A stretch of 64,000 nucleotides of DNA from Methanolobus sp. (GCF_016278385.1 NZ_JADQBY010000013.1:117239-181238), one strand, 5' to 3'; numbered from the stretch's first letter, positions 45,166 to 56,038 are shown. Numbers and translations: made by a program. The notes: a model not told the origin generated them from the letters alone.

Positions 45166-46362
45166 TTACTCATCGTAACCTATTTCTTCCTTACTAAGGT
45201 AGCATGCAGGATCATCTGCCCAGATGTTTCCATAAACCGATTCTGCCCGTACACGGAAGTTCCCATTGCAGACATCAAACCATTTACATTTGGAACACCT
45301 GTCTGCATTTTCCCTGATCAGGGGCTTACGATTCTTAAGACCTGACATCAGCTCATCACTGGTGTCTTTCCATATTTCACTGAACTTACGGTCCTTTACG
45401 TTTCCAAAAGAGTGATGTCTCCAGAATTGATCAGGATGTACTGAACCATCCCATGAAACACAACCAAAACCAATTCCTGATGAATTGCCTCTGTTCATGT
45501 TCAGAAGTTCCAGAACTTCAGCAGCTCTCTCAGGATCTTCTTTCAGAAGACGCAGGTAAATGTATGGGCCATCGCAGTGGTTGTCAACTGTGAGGACTTC
45601 CACCATTTTGCCCTTGCTGTGTAGGTCTCTGGTCTTATCTATCAGGAGGTCCACAGTCTGACGGCTTTCTTTGAGGGACAGATCCTCGTTTATCATATCA
45701 GAACCACGTCCTGAATATACAAGATGGTAGAAACAGATACGAGGAATATTTTCCTTTTCCATCAGATCAAATATTGCCGGAATATCATGTACGTTATGGC
45801 GATTGATGGTAAAACGCAGCCCAACCTTGATTCCTTCTTTCTGGCAGTTGTGAAGACCTTGCATTGCCCTATCAAAAGCTCCTTCAATACCACGGAATTT
45901 ATCGTTTGTCTCACGCATTCCATCAATGGATATGCCTACATAAGAGAGGCCTATGTCTTTGAGCTTCCTTGCTATTTCCGGTGTGATCATGGTTCCATTG
46001 GTAGAGATTACAGCTCTTATGCCCTTTGATGTGGCATAACCTGCCAGTTCAGGAAGATCTTTTCTCATAAGGGGTTCCCCTCCTGAGAACAAAATAACAG
46101 GGCATCCGAAATCAGCAAGATCATCTATGAGTGCCTTGCCTTCTTCAAGTGTAAGTTCATTTTTGTAATCAATGTCCTTTGAATGTGCATAACAATGAAC
46201 ACATCGAAGGTTGCAGCGCTGAGTTACATTCCATACTACAACCGGTTTCTTATCTTTTGAGAACTGGAGCAGGTGGGATGGAAGTTTTTTTGAATCACGC
46301 CCATAGCGAAGTGCATCCGAGGGCTCAACGGTTCTGCAATAGAGTTTTGAAATACCTATCAT
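45166..46362 (-). CDS. ahbC: Radical SAM enzyme, probably AhbC (didecarboxysiroheme deacetylase)
   Basis: 398 aa. The radical SAM cluster motif is C50-x3-C54-x2-C57 (QRCNLRCVHCYAH), followed by VILFSGGEPLMRKDLPEL and STNGTMITPEIARKL. A second Cys-rich end (CSKCKWFDVCNGNFRVRAES) suggests an auxiliary cluster of the SPASM/twitch type. The start with IGISKLYCRTVEPSDALRYG and the PSHLLQFSKDKKPVVVW lead-in match my memory of the AhbC family in the archaeal heme pathway. HemD and SUMT upstream support a tetrapyrrole role. AhbD is the closest alternative. GGAG precedes the ATG. Confidence 0.8.
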   Translation of the reverse strand: MIGISKLYCRTVEPSDALRYGRDSKKLPSHLLQFSKDKKPVVVWNVTQRCNLRCVHCYAHSKDIDYKNELTLEEGKALIDDLADFGCPVILFSGGEPLMRKDLPELAGYATSKGIRAVISTNGTMITPEIARKLKDIGLSYVGISIDGMRETNDKFRGIEGAFDRAMQGLHNCQKEGIKVGLRFTINRHNVHDIPAIFDLMEKENIPRICFYHLVYSGRGSDMINEDLSLKESRQTVDLLIDKTRDLHSKGKMVEVLTVDNHCDGPYIYLRLLKEDPERAAEVLELLNMNRGNSSGIGFGCVSWDGSVHPDQFWRHHSFGNVKDRKFSEIWKDTSDELMSGLKNRKPLIRENADRCSKCKWFDVCNGNFRVRAESVYGNIWADDPACYLSKEEIGYDE

Positions 46363-46489
46363 GATCAGGACTCCGAAATAGAAGAATAGAATAAAAATGT
46401 TTGAATATGTGCGAACTCTATATCATCATCATATATTACATCTATGGTAGACAGGACAGCATTACTTTAAAATAAATATTGAGGAATGC

Positions 46490-47281
46490 TTAGTTAAGCA
46501 ATTCCTGTATTTTTTTGAGGATATCTTCGAATGTGAATTTTCCAGGTGTTACTGATACATGTACGCCATAACTTTCAATTGTCTGTGCTGTGGGTATACC
46601 TATGGCAGCAACTATGGAGTTATTCATGATGTCGATTACATCCTTCTTTGAAGACTGATCAACTGCATGCTCAAAGAAATTCCGCACCATCATGGAACTT
46701 GTAAATGCAAAGATATCTATCTCACCGGCAAGCACCCTGCGTATGAATTCTTCCTGTTCGTTGCCTTCCGGTTTTGTGAGGGTATATACATTTGTTTCAT
46801 GTACCTCAGCACCACAGTCCTTCAGACCTTCTATGAGTAGTGTAGAACCAAAAAAACTCCTTGCTGTGTCAATCACTTTGCCTTTTATTTCAGGGCAGAG
46901 GAAATCTACAAGTCCTTCGGAGCTGTATATGCCCGGCATGCCAAGCACATTGATGCCAGTTTCTTCCAGGGCCTTGCGGGTTGTCGGGCCTATTGCAATC
47001 ACTTTGGTGGCATTGAGTGCGTCAATAAATCCGGCCTTATTATCGATCTTCTTTAAAGTGTAATCAATACCATTAGCACTTGTAAAAATAACGTAATCCG
47101 ATACTTCAGACATTACTCTTTCGACAAAACCATCGAAATATTCATCTTTCATATCAGCAAGCTCTATCATGGGGACTGCAAGAGGTTCAAATCCCATGGA
47201 CTCTGCAAGCTCTACTGAATCTTTCAGGTAGCGCTTTGGTCTCATTATTGCAAGTACAGGTTTTTTGATTTGTTCTTCCAT
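46490..47281 (-). CDS. hemD: Uroporphyrinogen-III synthase
   Basis: 263 aa from ATG 47281 (AAGGTG 6 bases upstream; a GTG at 47290 is less likely). PVLAIMRPKRYLKDSVELAE, VIFTSANGIDYTL, VIAIGPTTRKALEETGINVL and IDIFAFTSSMMVRNFFEHAV are typical. It closes hydroxymethylbilane to uroporphyrinogen III, the branch point to siroheme, heme, cobamides and F430. It follows cobA closely. Confidence 0.92.
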   Translation of the reverse strand: MEEQIKKPVLAIMRPKRYLKDSVELAESMGFEPLAVPMIELADMKDEYFDGFVERVMSEVSDYVIFTSANGIDYTLKKIDNKAGFIDALNATKVIAIGPTTRKALEETGINVLGMPGIYSSEGLVDFLCPEIKGKVIDTARSFFGSTLLIEGLKDCGAEVHETNVYTLTKPEGNEQEEFIRRVLAGEIDIFAFTSSMMVRNFFEHAVDQSSKKDVIDIMNNSIVAAIGIPTAQTIESYGVHVSVTPGKFTFEDILKKIQELLN

Positions 47282-47293
47282 AGTGCACACCTT

Positions 47294-48061
47294 TTAGTCA
47301 AAACTGGCTGGTGTCTGTTCGCCCAGTATCTCATGAAGTGTTACAACAGTGCCAATAACTGTGATCGCAGGAGCTTTGACACCTTTTTCCTTTGCAACTT
47401 CGGCTATATTTTCAAGGACGCCGACTGTCACGCGCTGATCAGGCCGTGTACCTTTTTCTATAAGGGCTACAGGTGTTTTTGGATCCTTTCCGTATTTTAT
47501 AAGTTCGCCGACATTTCTGCCAAGCATCTTAACGCCCATGAATATGACAATGGTCCCATCGAATTTTGCAAGGGTTTCCCAGTCAAGGGCACTTCCCTCT
47601 TTAGTGGGGTCTTCATGCCCTGTGATGAAAGTGACCATTGAGGCATGGTCCCGGTGGGTTACAGGTATACCTGCGTATGCGGGAACCGCAACTGCAGAAG
47701 TTATGCCAGGTACAACTTCAAACTTAATGCCTTCGGCTATCAGTTCCTGGGCTTCTTCTCCACCACGGCCAAACATGTATGGGTCGCCGCCTTTCAGGCG
47801 AAGCACATTCTTTCCTTCTTTTGCTTTCTGAACGATAACGGCATTTATTTCGTCCTGTGTGAGGGTGTGTTCCCCTGCGTGTTTGCCTGCATCTATCTTC
47901 TCAGTATTTTCAGGGATCGAATCGATAATAGCCTTTCCCGGAAGCTGGTCATACACCACAACTTCAACAGTATCTAGTAGCCTGCGTGCTTTAATCGTTA
48001 ATAGTTCCGGGTCACCCGGGCCTGAACCAACCAAGTATACTTTACCATATTTCTGGGCCAT
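47294..48061 (-). CDS. cobA: Uroporphyrinogen-III C-methyltransferase (SUMT)
   Basis: 255 aa. GKVYLVGSGPGDPELLTIKA, VLRLKGGDPYMFGRGGEEAQ, VVPGITSAVAVPAYAGIPVT and FMGVKMLGRNVGELIKYG are diagnostic for SUMT, which dimethylates uroporphyrinogen III to precorrin-2 using S-adenosylmethionine. It precedes hemD by 12 bases. Confidence 0.96.
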   Translation of the reverse strand: MAQKYGKVYLVGSGPGDPELLTIKARRLLDTVEVVVYDQLPGKAIIDSIPENTEKIDAGKHAGEHTLTQDEINAVIVQKAKEGKNVLRLKGGDPYMFGRGGEEAQELIAEGIKFEVVPGITSAVAVPAYAGIPVTHRDHASMVTFITGHEDPTKEGSALDWETLAKFDGTIVIFMGVKMLGRNVGELIKYGKDPKTPVALIEKGTRPDQRVTVGVLENIAEVAKEKGVKAPAITVIGTVVTLHEILGEQTPASFD

Positions 48062-48252
48062 GTTAATTAAATCCTGTTTATCTTTTTTAGAATGGTAATG
48101 AACTTGCCAACTTATAAATATGCATCGTCCTGGATATGTGTGAAATGATTAGGAAAGCAAGGTAACTTTAGAAGGCTATGGGTAAAAACAAAGTTCAGCA
48201 CATAATAATCAAGCGGCAAAGCAAATCTAAAGATAGGCTATGCATCATGTAA

Positions 48253-48298
48253 TTAAAAAATGGACTGCTGTAGCATTAAAGATAATGCTGCCAGTCCA
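48253..48298 (-). terminator. Terminator after the DUF1699 gene
   Basis: On the minus strand TGGACTG (48298-48292) pairs with CAGTCCA (48267-48261), enclosing AGCATTA/TAATGCT (48289-48283 with 48278-48272) around TCTT, then TTTTTTAATT. It is 23 bases after the gene's stop. The rest of the 48062-48320 gap shows nothing coding. Confidence 0.65.
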
Positions 48299-48320
48299 AA
48301 CCCACTATAAATTCGACTGT

Positions 48321-48719
48321 TTACTTTTTACTTAATATGTAGAACAGCATTTCCCTGTTTAATTTGCCTTCTCTTTCTAGCTTGTTTACGATGTTTTCAT
48401 CAGACATGCCTTCAGATTTAAGCTCCTTGACCTTGTCAAGTAATGCTGGAGCGATACTATAATACTCATTAATATCTTTTCTGTGGCCCCACACATCGCC
48501 CTCGATGAGCTTTATATTCTGCATTGCCATGAACATCTCAATGGACTTTGAGACAGTACGCCTGTAAGAACTTGGAATTTGGATTACTTCCACTTTAGGA
48601 CATGTCTGTACCAGTAAAAAAATATCCTTGTTCGATGGCCTGAAAGCAAGATGAATTACCTTTTCATTTGGATTTAACTGTGGTATCTCTTCTCGCGAAC
48701 TTACAACTCTTATTTTCAT
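48321..48719 (-). CDS. DUF1699-family protein
   Basis: 132 aa. MKIRVVSSREEIPQLNPNEK, VIHLAFRPSNKDIFLLVQTC and IQIPSSYRRTVSKSIEMFMA, ending in a helical segment (SDENIVNKLEREGKLNREML) that resembles a small helix-turn-helix. This matches the DUF1699 group found mainly in Methanosarcinales; the function is not known, and DNA binding is only a possibility. Confidence 0.7.
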   Translation of the reverse strand: MKIRVVSSREEIPQLNPNEKVIHLAFRPSNKDIFLLVQTCPKVEVIQIPSSYRRTVSKSIEMFMAMQNIKLIEGDVWGHRKDINEYYSIAPALLDKVKELKSEGMSDENIVNKLEREGKLNREMLFYILSKK

Positions 48720-48822
48720 AAGTCTCCCTCACCTCCAGTTCGTTGAGAACTTATTAAAATTATGTATGTATTCACCTATTAAATAATTATCGATTTATCG
48801 TAGAAGAAAATGGAACGGTTTT

Positions 48823-50103
48823 TCACTCAAATCTTGTTCGTATAGAATCCGCATGTGCCTGTAGTCCCTCTTTTTCTGCTAAGGCAATTACAGAACTTTT
48901 CAATGTTTCAAGTCCCTGCTTGTTTATTCTCTGTATGCTTGCAGACTTCATGAAATGAGCAAGGTTCAGACCGGAGTATATTCTTGCATAACCTGCAGTG
49001 GGTAATACGTGGTTAGTGCCTGATGCATAGTCACCAACAGGGACTGGTGCATAGTTGCCCACAAATATCGAACCTGCATGTTCTATCTCTTCAAGGACAT
49101 AATCTGGATCATCAACCATAATCTCAAGGTGTTCGGGGGCAAATTCATTGGAAAATGTGATGCATTCATCTATGGAATTTACCAAAAGTACAGCTGCATT
49201 TTCCAGGGAAGTATTTACTATTTCTGTCCTGAGGGTTTCTTTTGCCTGCTTCCTAACCTCATCTCTCACAGCTGCTGCAAGTTTTTCAGATGTTGTTACA
49301 ATAACAGATACTGCATTGGGATCGTGTTCAGCCTGGGCGATCATGTCCGATGCAGCCATTCTGGCATTGCAGGAATCATCGGCAATGATAAGCACTTCAC
49401 TGGGACCAGCCGGAAAGTCGATCTCTGCCATGTTCCTTACCTGCATCTTTGCCGCAGTTACAAAAACATTGCCCGGGCCAACTATTTTGTCAATCTTCAA
49501 TACACTTTCAGTACCATATGCCATACCAGCAATTGCCTGTACACCACCTATTTTATAAACATGGTCTGCACCTGCGATTTTTGCTGCCGCAAGTGTCAGT
49601 GGATTAACTTTTCCGTCCTTGCCGGGGGGGGTGCACATAACTACATTCTTAACGCCTGCAACTTTTGCGGGAACTATTGTCATGAGGGCTGTGGAAGGGT
49701 ATGATGCTCTGCCACCCGGGACATAGGCACCTACGCTTTCAAGAGGGGTGAATTTCTGACCCAGCTCAATTCCAGGTGAAACTTCAATGAACCATATTTT
49801 TTGAGGCATCTGTGCCTCATGGAACTTCTTAATATTAGCTGCGGCAAATTCAAGGTGCGCCAAAAGATCCGGGTCTATACTTTTAGCAGCCTCATCTATT
49901 TCTTCCTTTGAAACTTCGATCGCTTCAATATCAGCACCATCGAACTTTTTAGTATATTCGCGCAGGGCAGCATCACCATTTTGCTTCACGTCTTTAATAA
50001 TAGCTGCAACTGTGGCTCCGACGTCTGCAAGATCTCCACCGCCACGTCCAATTAGTTTTTTTCTTTCTTCATCGGTAAGTTCGGATAATTTCTTGTAAAG
50101 CAT
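48823..50103 (-). CDS. hisD: Histidinol dehydrogenase
   Basis: 426 aa. [56 protein letters not shown] block, [20 protein letters not shown], and [20 protein letters not shown] are typical HisD, which oxidises histidinol to histidine with zinc and NAD. AGGGGAAG precedes the ATG. No other his gene is nearby, as is common in archaea. Confidence 0.97.
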   Translation of the reverse strand: MLYKKLSELTDEERKKLIGRGGGDLADVGATVAAIIKDVKQNGDAALREYTKKFDGADIEAIEVSKEEIDEAAKSIDPDLLAHLEFAAANIKKFHEAQMPQKIWFIEVSPGIELGQKFTPLESVGAYVPGGRASYPSTALMTIVPAKVAGVKNVVMCTPPGKDGKVNPLTLAAAKIAGADHVYKIGGVQAIAGMAYGTESVLKIDKIVGPGNVFVTAAKMQVRNMAEIDFPAGPSEVLIIADDSCNARMAASDMIAQAEHDPNAVSVIVTTSEKLAAAVRDEVRKQAKETLRTEIVNTSLENAAVLLVNSIDECITFSNEFAPEHLEIMVDDPDYVLEEIEHAGSIFVGNYAPVPVGDYASGTNHVLPTAGYARIYSGLNLAHFMKSASIQRINKQGLETLKSSVIALAEKEGLQAHADSIRTRFE

Positions 50104-50252
50104 GATTCTTCCCCTGAATATGTATTGTAAAATTGTAAGATATCAATGATATAAGTTAGTGATTTATGACTATTTCCTGATGCTAATATCTACTCATCAT
50201 ATATAATGCTTAAATGACGCTTAAAACTGAATATTCAGCGCCTATTTGAAGC

Positions 50253-52487
50253 TTATTTTTCAAAATCACTGAATGTGCTCTGTTCTTTTTCCATTAATGA
50301 ACTCATGGTCTGTGAACTGACTTTCCCGGAATCATCCGAACTGAGCTTTAAATGGATACCAATTTCACCGAAAAGCTTTGCTGCAGTCTTTGGACCAATT
50401 ATGTCTGAAACTATATCCAGACTGGACTTTCGGATGTCGTCCACAGTCTTAAGACCATTATCATAGAGCTTGCGGGCGCGTATACGACCGATTCCACGTA
50501 TGCTGACAAGTTCGATGAGTTCAGGTGAAGCACCATAATGTATTCTCTTTTCCAGCATCACAGCCTTACTGACAGCATCGCCGGACATTTCAGGCGCAAC
50601 GAGGCCTGCAAGTCTTGTAGTTGAATGCATAAGCCACTCAGCAATATCTGCAAACGCATGCACATCACCTTCGCCTACATTGAACTTCTTGGTAATCTGA
50701 TCAAGTGATTTCTCACCTACCCAGTCAAGTATCAGGAGAGCAGTTTTGACCTCACCCAAGAACCATTCATAATCTATTTCTTTTGACCGAGGCGGGATTT
50801 CCGCAAATTCCTCACTATGAGCTATTACAAAATCATTGATTATCTCGTAGTCATTTGCCCTCATATAGAGCTGTCTCATATCCGGAGTCTTACATATAAG
50901 ATGCAGAAGAGTTAGGTCGGTGATATGCCCGGCTTTCTTTAACCCATCGACTATGTAAGCACCTGAAAGTGGATCTATGTAAAGGGTTGATACAAGCCTT
51001 CCAAGAGCTGTGGGCAATAAAGTTTCTTCACCTTCAAGCATCCTGTTATCCCTCAGGAAGTTAAGGCATTCATCAACCACTTCCATAATTCCCCATGTAT
51101 CATTCTGGTGGGCAAAGAATGTAGCTTCAATAAACTCAAGCAGTCCATCCCGGGTGGTTGCAAAACCATTTACTATGGTTGAAAGAATATGTGTCCTCAA
51201 AGCATTCTCTGATCCGAGCTTTGACCAGATATCCTCAGCTTCTGCATCGATATAGTTGTCAAAAAGCCCTGTCATTTCATCGTATGATTTAGCGATAAGG
51301 ACAGATTCACCATACGGGTCAAGGTGCGGTCTGCCTGCTCTGCCTGCCATCTGTTTGTAGTCCAGTACAGGTATTGGCTGCATACCGTAGTTCGGATCAT
51401 AGCGTCTGTAACTTTTGACAATTACTCTTCTTGCCGGAAGGTTCAGGCCTGCTGCAAGGGTTGGAGTGCTGCATATCATCTTGATCTTGTTGGCTTTGAA
51501 TCCATCTTCCACAATTTTGCGATGTGCTGAGTTAAGTCCTGCATGATGGAATGCTGTGCCATTTCTGATACATTGTGCCAGTACGTTGGATGCCTCTGTC
51601 TCACCATTTTCTATTATTTGCTCGACAAGTTCGTCCAGTAAATTGCGTGTGGGTTTATCGAGAGTGTCTGAAACCTTTGCACCTGCTCTTTTAGCAAACG
51701 AAACACAGTTCTTGCGGCTGCTTTCAAAGACAAGACATTGCCCTCCATCTTTCAAAGTATCCAGAAGGATATTGGTAGCATCATCCTGGGTTGGAGCATC
51801 AATGCGTTTTTGTGAACTCCTGAAATTGATGTTGCCACTATAGTAAACACCTTCATGCAGGTCTGTCGGGCGCCATTCACTCAGCACGAGTTTGGCTTTT
51901 AGCCAGTCTGCAACTTCGTAAGCATTCCCCACTGTTGCCGAAAGTGCGATTATCTGGCAGCCAGGGTTAAGCTTCATAAGTTTGGTGAGGGTAACTTCCA
52001 GTGTGGGGCCCCTGTTGGCTGAATCCAGCAGATGGACCTCATCAACAATGATAGTAGTAATCTCCTGCATCCATGAAGTCTCGTTACGCAGGAGGGAATC
52101 TGTCTTCTCGGATGTTGCAACAATAATGTCATTGGAACCAAGCCACTCATCCCTTGATTCAAAATCACCTGTGGATATACCAACCTTCAGGCCTCCGTTT
52201 TTTATCGCTATGGAGGAAAATAATCTGAAACGTTCGAACTTCTCAGTTGCAAGGGCACGCAGAGGGACGATATAGAGTGCTTTTCCACCGTTTGCAATCG
52301 CCTTTAGCATGGCAAGCTCAGCGAGCAGCGTCTTTCCGGAAGCTGTTGGGATCGCAGCAAGCAGGTTGTTGCCCTCCAGCAATCCCTTTTCGATGGTCTG
52401 TGCCTGGGGCGGATAGAGTTCTTTTATGCCTGAATCAAGGTAGAAACGGATAACTTCATCTGGTAGATCCAGAGATTCGATTTTCAT
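50253..52487 (-). CDS. hel308: Hel308 family Ski2-like DNA helicase
   Basis: 744 aa. Walker [25 protein letters not shown] box [20 protein letters not shown], motif [16 protein letters not shown] ([17 protein letters not shown]), and a C-terminal helix-hairpin-helix ([20 protein letters not shown]). Hel308 unwinds lagging-strand forks 3'-5' and supports fork repair. The C-terminal basic tail is short. No paired gene is adjacent. Confidence 0.93.
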   Translation of the reverse strand: MKIESLDLPDEVIRFYLDSGIKELYPPQAQTIEKGLLEGNNLLAAIPTASGKTLLAELAMLKAIANGGKALYIVPLRALATEKFERFRLFSSIAIKNGGLKVGISTGDFESRDEWLGSNDIIVATSEKTDSLLRNETSWMQEITTIIVDEVHLLDSANRGPTLEVTLTKLMKLNPGCQIIALSATVGNAYEVADWLKAKLVLSEWRPTDLHEGVYYSGNINFRSSQKRIDAPTQDDATNILLDTLKDGGQCLVFESSRKNCVSFAKRAGAKVSDTLDKPTRNLLDELVEQIIENGETEASNVLAQCIRNGTAFHHAGLNSAHRKIVEDGFKANKIKMICSTPTLAAGLNLPARRVIVKSYRRYDPNYGMQPIPVLDYKQMAGRAGRPHLDPYGESVLIAKSYDEMTGLFDNYIDAEAEDIWSKLGSENALRTHILSTIVNGFATTRDGLLEFIEATFFAHQNDTWGIMEVVDECLNFLRDNRMLEGEETLLPTALGRLVSTLYIDPLSGAYIVDGLKKAGHITDLTLLHLICKTPDMRQLYMRANDYEIINDFVIAHSEEFAEIPPRSKEIDYEWFLGEVKTALLILDWVGEKSLDQITKKFNVGEGDVHAFADIAEWLMHSTTRLAGLVAPEMSGDAVSKAVMLEKRIHYGASPELIELVSIRGIGRIRARKLYDNGLKTVDDIRKSSLDIVSDIIGPKTAAKLFGEIGIHLKLSSDDSGKVSSQTMSSLMEKEQSTFSDFEK

Positions 52488-52608
52488 GATAACTGAGATT
52501 TAAGAGAGAGTTATGTCTAATTAAAATTGCCCTATCTGCAAAACATGGAAATCGGTCACTGCGCCATAAATACAAAAAAAAGAAATGAGGAAACATTAGG
52601 TACTGCTT

Positions 52609-53358
52609 TCAACTGGCTTCCTTCGTTCCTGCCACAAAATCATAAAGGAAAGCTGCAACAAGAGCACCAATTATAGGCCCTACAATGTAAATAGGGAACT
52701 GCCACCATAAATTCGTCCCTCCCATCACGAACTCCGCCAGATACGGTCCGAAAGTGCGGGCCGGATTAAGCGATGAACCAGTTATGTTTCCCACGACGAT
52801 AATATCTGCAGCCACCACAAGACCAATAGCCAATCCTGCAAACCCGGCGGGTGCTCTTTTATCCACCGCTGACCCCATAATTGTCAGCATCAGGAAAAAA
52901 GTTGCCACTGCTTCACAAAGTATAGCCTGGCCATAACTCACACCGTCAAACATTGCCGTTGCACCAAGACCCGTGGCAACTGCACGTGTACCTAATATTG
53001 CGACAATTGTGAAAGATGCAAGGCTTGCGCCAATCAACTGAGCCACTATGTAACTAAGCATATCCTTTGAAGGGAACCGTCCGGTTGCCCATAATGCGAT
53101 ACTAACTGCCGGATTGATATGCGTTCCCGATATGTGGCCGAAAGCATATATCATGGCAATTATCGCAATTGCAAAAGAGATACCAATGGCAAACCACGCT
53201 GCGATGTCTATACCTACATTGAAAGTGTTGCCCGGCATGGGGCTTGCACCCTGAATCAGCAGGACTGTTGTTACCACGGATCCTGTTCCCAGAAACACCA
53301 ACACATACGTCCCGATCATTTCGGCTATGGATCTTTTAAATAGACTTGGTTCTGACAT
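52609..53358 (-). CDS. Aquaporin (MIP family, AqpM-like)
   Basis: 249 aa with six membrane helices and two half-helices: THINPAVSIALWATGRF and SSLNPARTFGPYLAEF carry the NPA boxes. ATAMFDGVSYGQAILCEAVA and the LGTGSVVTTVLLIQGASPMP loop fit archaeal AqpM-type channels, which conduct water and small neutral solutes. AGGTGA precedes the ATG. Confidence 0.92.
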   Translation of the reverse strand: MSEPSLFKRSIAEMIGTYVLVFLGTGSVVTTVLLIQGASPMPGNTFNVGIDIAAWFAIGISFAIAIIAMIYAFGHISGTHINPAVSIALWATGRFPSKDMLSYIVAQLIGASLASFTIVAILGTRAVATGLGATAMFDGVSYGQAILCEAVATFFLMLTIMGSAVDKRAPAGFAGLAIGLVVAADIIVVGNITGSSLNPARTFGPYLAEFVMGGTNLWWQFPIYIVGPIIGALVAAFLYDFVAGTKEAS

Positions 53359-53372
53359 AAAATCACCTGCCT

Positions 53373-53402
53373 GAAAACAAAATGTGCCTCATTGAGGCAC
53401 AT
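53373..53402 (-). terminator. Palindromic terminator after the DUF2193 gene
   Basis: ATGTGCCTCA (53382-53391) and TGAGGCACAT (53393-53402) are perfect 10-base arms around one T. On the minus strand the arm is followed by TTTGTTTTC, and it lies 6 bases after the stop codon. Confidence 0.65.
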
Positions 53403-53408
53403 ATGTCA

Positions 53409-54884
53409 TCAAACTGCTTCCGTCCAGTTACAATCCTTGCACTTGTAATCAAAGTAGTTGGCTGCGCAGAACTTACAGGTACGAGCTGGTGAATGTGGTT
53501 CTGTCTTATGCAGGGCTATAATGTTGGTCAGCATTGTAGCTGTGACAGGTTCACTTGTCAGCAGGCAGGGGAAATCAGCAAGCCGCATAAGTGCTGAAAA
53601 ACGAACTGTGATGGCACAGGCAGGGTAGGTGTAGCGCTGCGGGTTATTGAGTACCTCATTCTTCTCAATTGGACTCATGTCAACAGGTATACCCTGGACA
53701 ATACCGCCCATACCTCTTGGCTTGTGGTCAATGATACGTTCACCCTTTTCAATAAGGTCGATAAAGTCAACGTTGTGAAGCTCAGCTGCAGCTCCTCTTG
53801 TTGGGTTGGTAAGCACAAGGTTGTGGAATCTCTTGACCAGCAGGTCAATGACCATCATGGTCGTGAAACCATCCATCCAGAGTATCTTTGTCGTTGCAGC
53901 AGCAGCAGCATCGGTTGCGATGGTGAGCGGTGAATATTCATCCTTGAACTTGCCCATTCCATTTTTCATGGTTCCTTCCATGACATCTGTTACGGCATTG
54001 ATAACTGCCATGACAACATCATCTTTTGTCATATTGAACATCGACTGGGATATGTGATGGGCAACATCACCCACACCATATGCAGGAACTGTGACAATAT
54101 TACCATAGAAAACCTCAGCATCCATTGCAGCCTTGATTGTAGGCTTCATTTTTTGCTTGTACTGGTTCATATATTTCTTGACATCGAACGATGTGTGTCC
54201 AGCCTCATCCATAAGCTTGGCCTGTGCAGTCATGGGAGCATCATAGACCATCTGAAGCATCTCTATCTCTTCTTTAACAGCCTCATCAGGAGTCTTGCCA
54301 TTCTCAATTGCCATCTGGAACTTGGCACCTACTCCGTATGATGTGTTCATGCCCCATGACTTGGAAGAGAGTATTGTACGTTTGTGTTCTACCGGGATGT
54401 CTGTTTTCTGCAATATCCTGTTTACCACGTTACTGGTGCTTCCGGGGACAAATGCAAAATCGACCACACAAGTAGGGCCATAGAATCCTCCGTATCTGCG
54501 AATTGATTCTTTTCCTATGAGAGCTTCTGATCTGCCTATCATTTCGATGAACTTTTCCACTGATGCCCTGAAAGCAGGATCTTCTTCGTATAGTATATCC
54601 AGTATAGGGGGCGTCTGATAGTGCTCAACATAAGGGTCGTCTTCTGGCCGTACACTGTCCGTCAGGCTGGAAAGTGTCTCATAATGCGTATTTACTGAAT
54701 TGACGTGCAAATCGAATACTTCTTTGCACTGGTCACCTGTTGGCTTCATTTTGTTTACTGCATCTACGTATGTTTTTGCATCCTCAACTTTAAAGGCAGT
54801 TCCCCTTTTCTTGTTTATAGTGCTTACAACAGCTTTTTGTGCATTCATGGCTTCGGTTGCCATTTTATCATATATTTCGTTCAT
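53409..54884 (-). CDS. Conserved methanogen protein, probably DUF2193
   Basis: 491 aa from ATG 54884, with GGGG 5 bases upstream; a longer frame to 54950 has no ribosome site. It is a large soluble helical protein with GGFYGPTCVVDFAFVPGSTS, ILWMDGFTTMMVIDLLVKRF and TNPTRGAAAELHNVDFIDLI, ending in a zinc-ribbon-like CKFCAANYFDYKCKDCNW. I believe it is DUF2193, which is confined mostly to methanogens; the role is unknown. A four-Cys tail suggests metal or Fe-S binding. Confidence 0.65.
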   Translation of the reverse strand: MNEIYDKMATEAMNAQKAVVSTINKKRGTAFKVEDAKTYVDAVNKMKPTGDQCKEVFDLHVNSVNTHYETLSSLTDSVRPEDDPYVEHYQTPPILDILYEEDPAFRASVEKFIEMIGRSEALIGKESIRRYGGFYGPTCVVDFAFVPGSTSNVVNRILQKTDIPVEHKRTILSSKSWGMNTSYGVGAKFQMAIENGKTPDEAVKEEIEMLQMVYDAPMTAQAKLMDEAGHTSFDVKKYMNQYKQKMKPTIKAAMDAEVFYGNIVTVPAYGVGDVAHHISQSMFNMTKDDVVMAVINAVTDVMEGTMKNGMGKFKDEYSPLTIATDAAAAATTKILWMDGFTTMMVIDLLVKRFHNLVLTNPTRGAAAELHNVDFIDLIEKGERIIDHKPRGMGGIVQGIPVDMSPIEKNEVLNNPQRYTYPACAITVRFSALMRLADFPCLLTSEPVTATMLTNIIALHKTEPHSPARTCKFCAANYFDYKCKDCNWTEAV

Positions 54885-55156
54885 ATTGACCCCTTTAGTT
54901 ACTTGAAAGTGCACAAGTATACCTGGCAGAGGTGTAACAAAATAAATCAAAAAAACAAAAAGAACATAATGCCTTCATTCACTACGGCTAATGCTCTTGG
55001 GCTCATACCCAACATACACTCCCTGTCCGAAAGATTTGTTCACTCCATATATATTCTGTGACAATCCAAAATAAACCTTTTGAACATAAATAAACTGACA
55101 TTAGTGTTTACAATAAACTCATATTCATTCAACTACTAATATGTTTAGGAGTTAAT

Positions 55157-56038
55157 ATGGCAAACCTGATAACTATTCCGGCATGGGCGACCTGGGAGCT
55201 TGTGAATGTGGCCCTTATCGTACTTACAATATTGTTGACTGTTCTTTTTGCAAGGTCAATTGACCACATACTTAACAGACAATTCATAATTGTAAGCAAA
55301 AAAATGAATGTCGATCAGACAAGTTATAGAGTTGTGAGGCATACGGCTGTTGCTTCTGTATACATTTTTGGCATCATTGTTGTTGTAAACCTCATTCCAT
55401 CGCTTGAAGCACTATCTATAACGCTCTTTGCAAGTGCAGGTTTTGCTGGTATCATACTTGGTCTTGCCGCCCAGAGCACACTCTCAAACATCATATCCGG
55501 CATCTCACTTGCAGCGTTCCGACCCTTTAGGGTTGGAGATCTTGTTACCATCAGGGATGAGTATGGGAGAATAACAGATATCACACTCAGACATACAGTG
55601 GTGAGAACATGGGATAATAGAAGACTGATAATTCCAAACAGTGTTATCAGTGAGGAATCAATAATCAACTGGTCCATTGAGGATCCAACTGTGAACTGGC
55701 CAATTGATATCGGCATCAGTTATGATTCTGATATTGATATAGCAAGGAATATTATGATATGCGAGGCCAGAAAAAATGGTAACGTGATGACTTTGAGTCA
55801 GCTCAGGAACTATCATCCTGATATTAAAAAAGAAGAAGTTATAAGTGTACGGGTCAGGGAACTGGGAGATTTTGCAGTAATACTCAGATTACTTGTATGG
55901 GTTGAAGACAGAGATATAGCATACGATAATGGCTGTGACATAAGAGAAGCCATCAAAAAGAGATTCGATGCTGAAGGTATTGAGATACCATTCCCATACA
56001 GAACAATTGTTTACAAAAAGGATATGGAATCTAACTGA
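55157..56038 (+). CDS. mscS: Small mechanosensitive channel (MscS family)
   Basis: 293 aa. Three N-terminal helices end in the Gly/Ala-rich pore helix: ITLFASAGFAGIILGLAAQS, then TLSNIISGISLAAFRPFRVG, the MscS core. The beta domain has DLVTIRDEYGRITDITLRHT and VRTWDNRRLIIPNSVISEE. It opens on membrane tension to release solutes. AGGAG precedes the ATG. Confidence 0.93.
   Translation: MANLITIPAWATWELVNVALIVLTILLTVLFARSIDHILNRQFIIVSKKMNVDQTSYRVVRHTAVASVYIFGIIVVVNLIPSLEALSITLFASAGFAGIILGLAAQSTLSNIISGISLAAFRPFRVGDLVTIRDEYGRITDITLRHTVVRTWDNRRLIIPNSVISEESIINWSIEDPTVNWPIDIGISYDSDIDIARNIMICEARKNGNVMTLSQLRNYHPDIKKEEVISVRVRELGDFAVILRLLVWVEDRDIAYDNGCDIREAIKKRFDAEGIEIPFPYRTIVYKKDMESN

Noticed and set aside
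49078..49704. Plus-strand open frame of 208 codons inside hisD
   Set aside because: Antisense shadow; HisD motifs are on the other strand.
53382..53402. Perfect 21-base palindrome as an attachment or CRISPR-like repeat
   Set aside because: Single copy, directly after a stop codon with a T-rich tail on the minus strand; a terminator explains it.
54885..54950. 22-residue N-terminal extension of the DUF2193 gene
   Set aside because: Covers the probable promoter and ribosome site; GGGG is spaced from the ATG at 54884.
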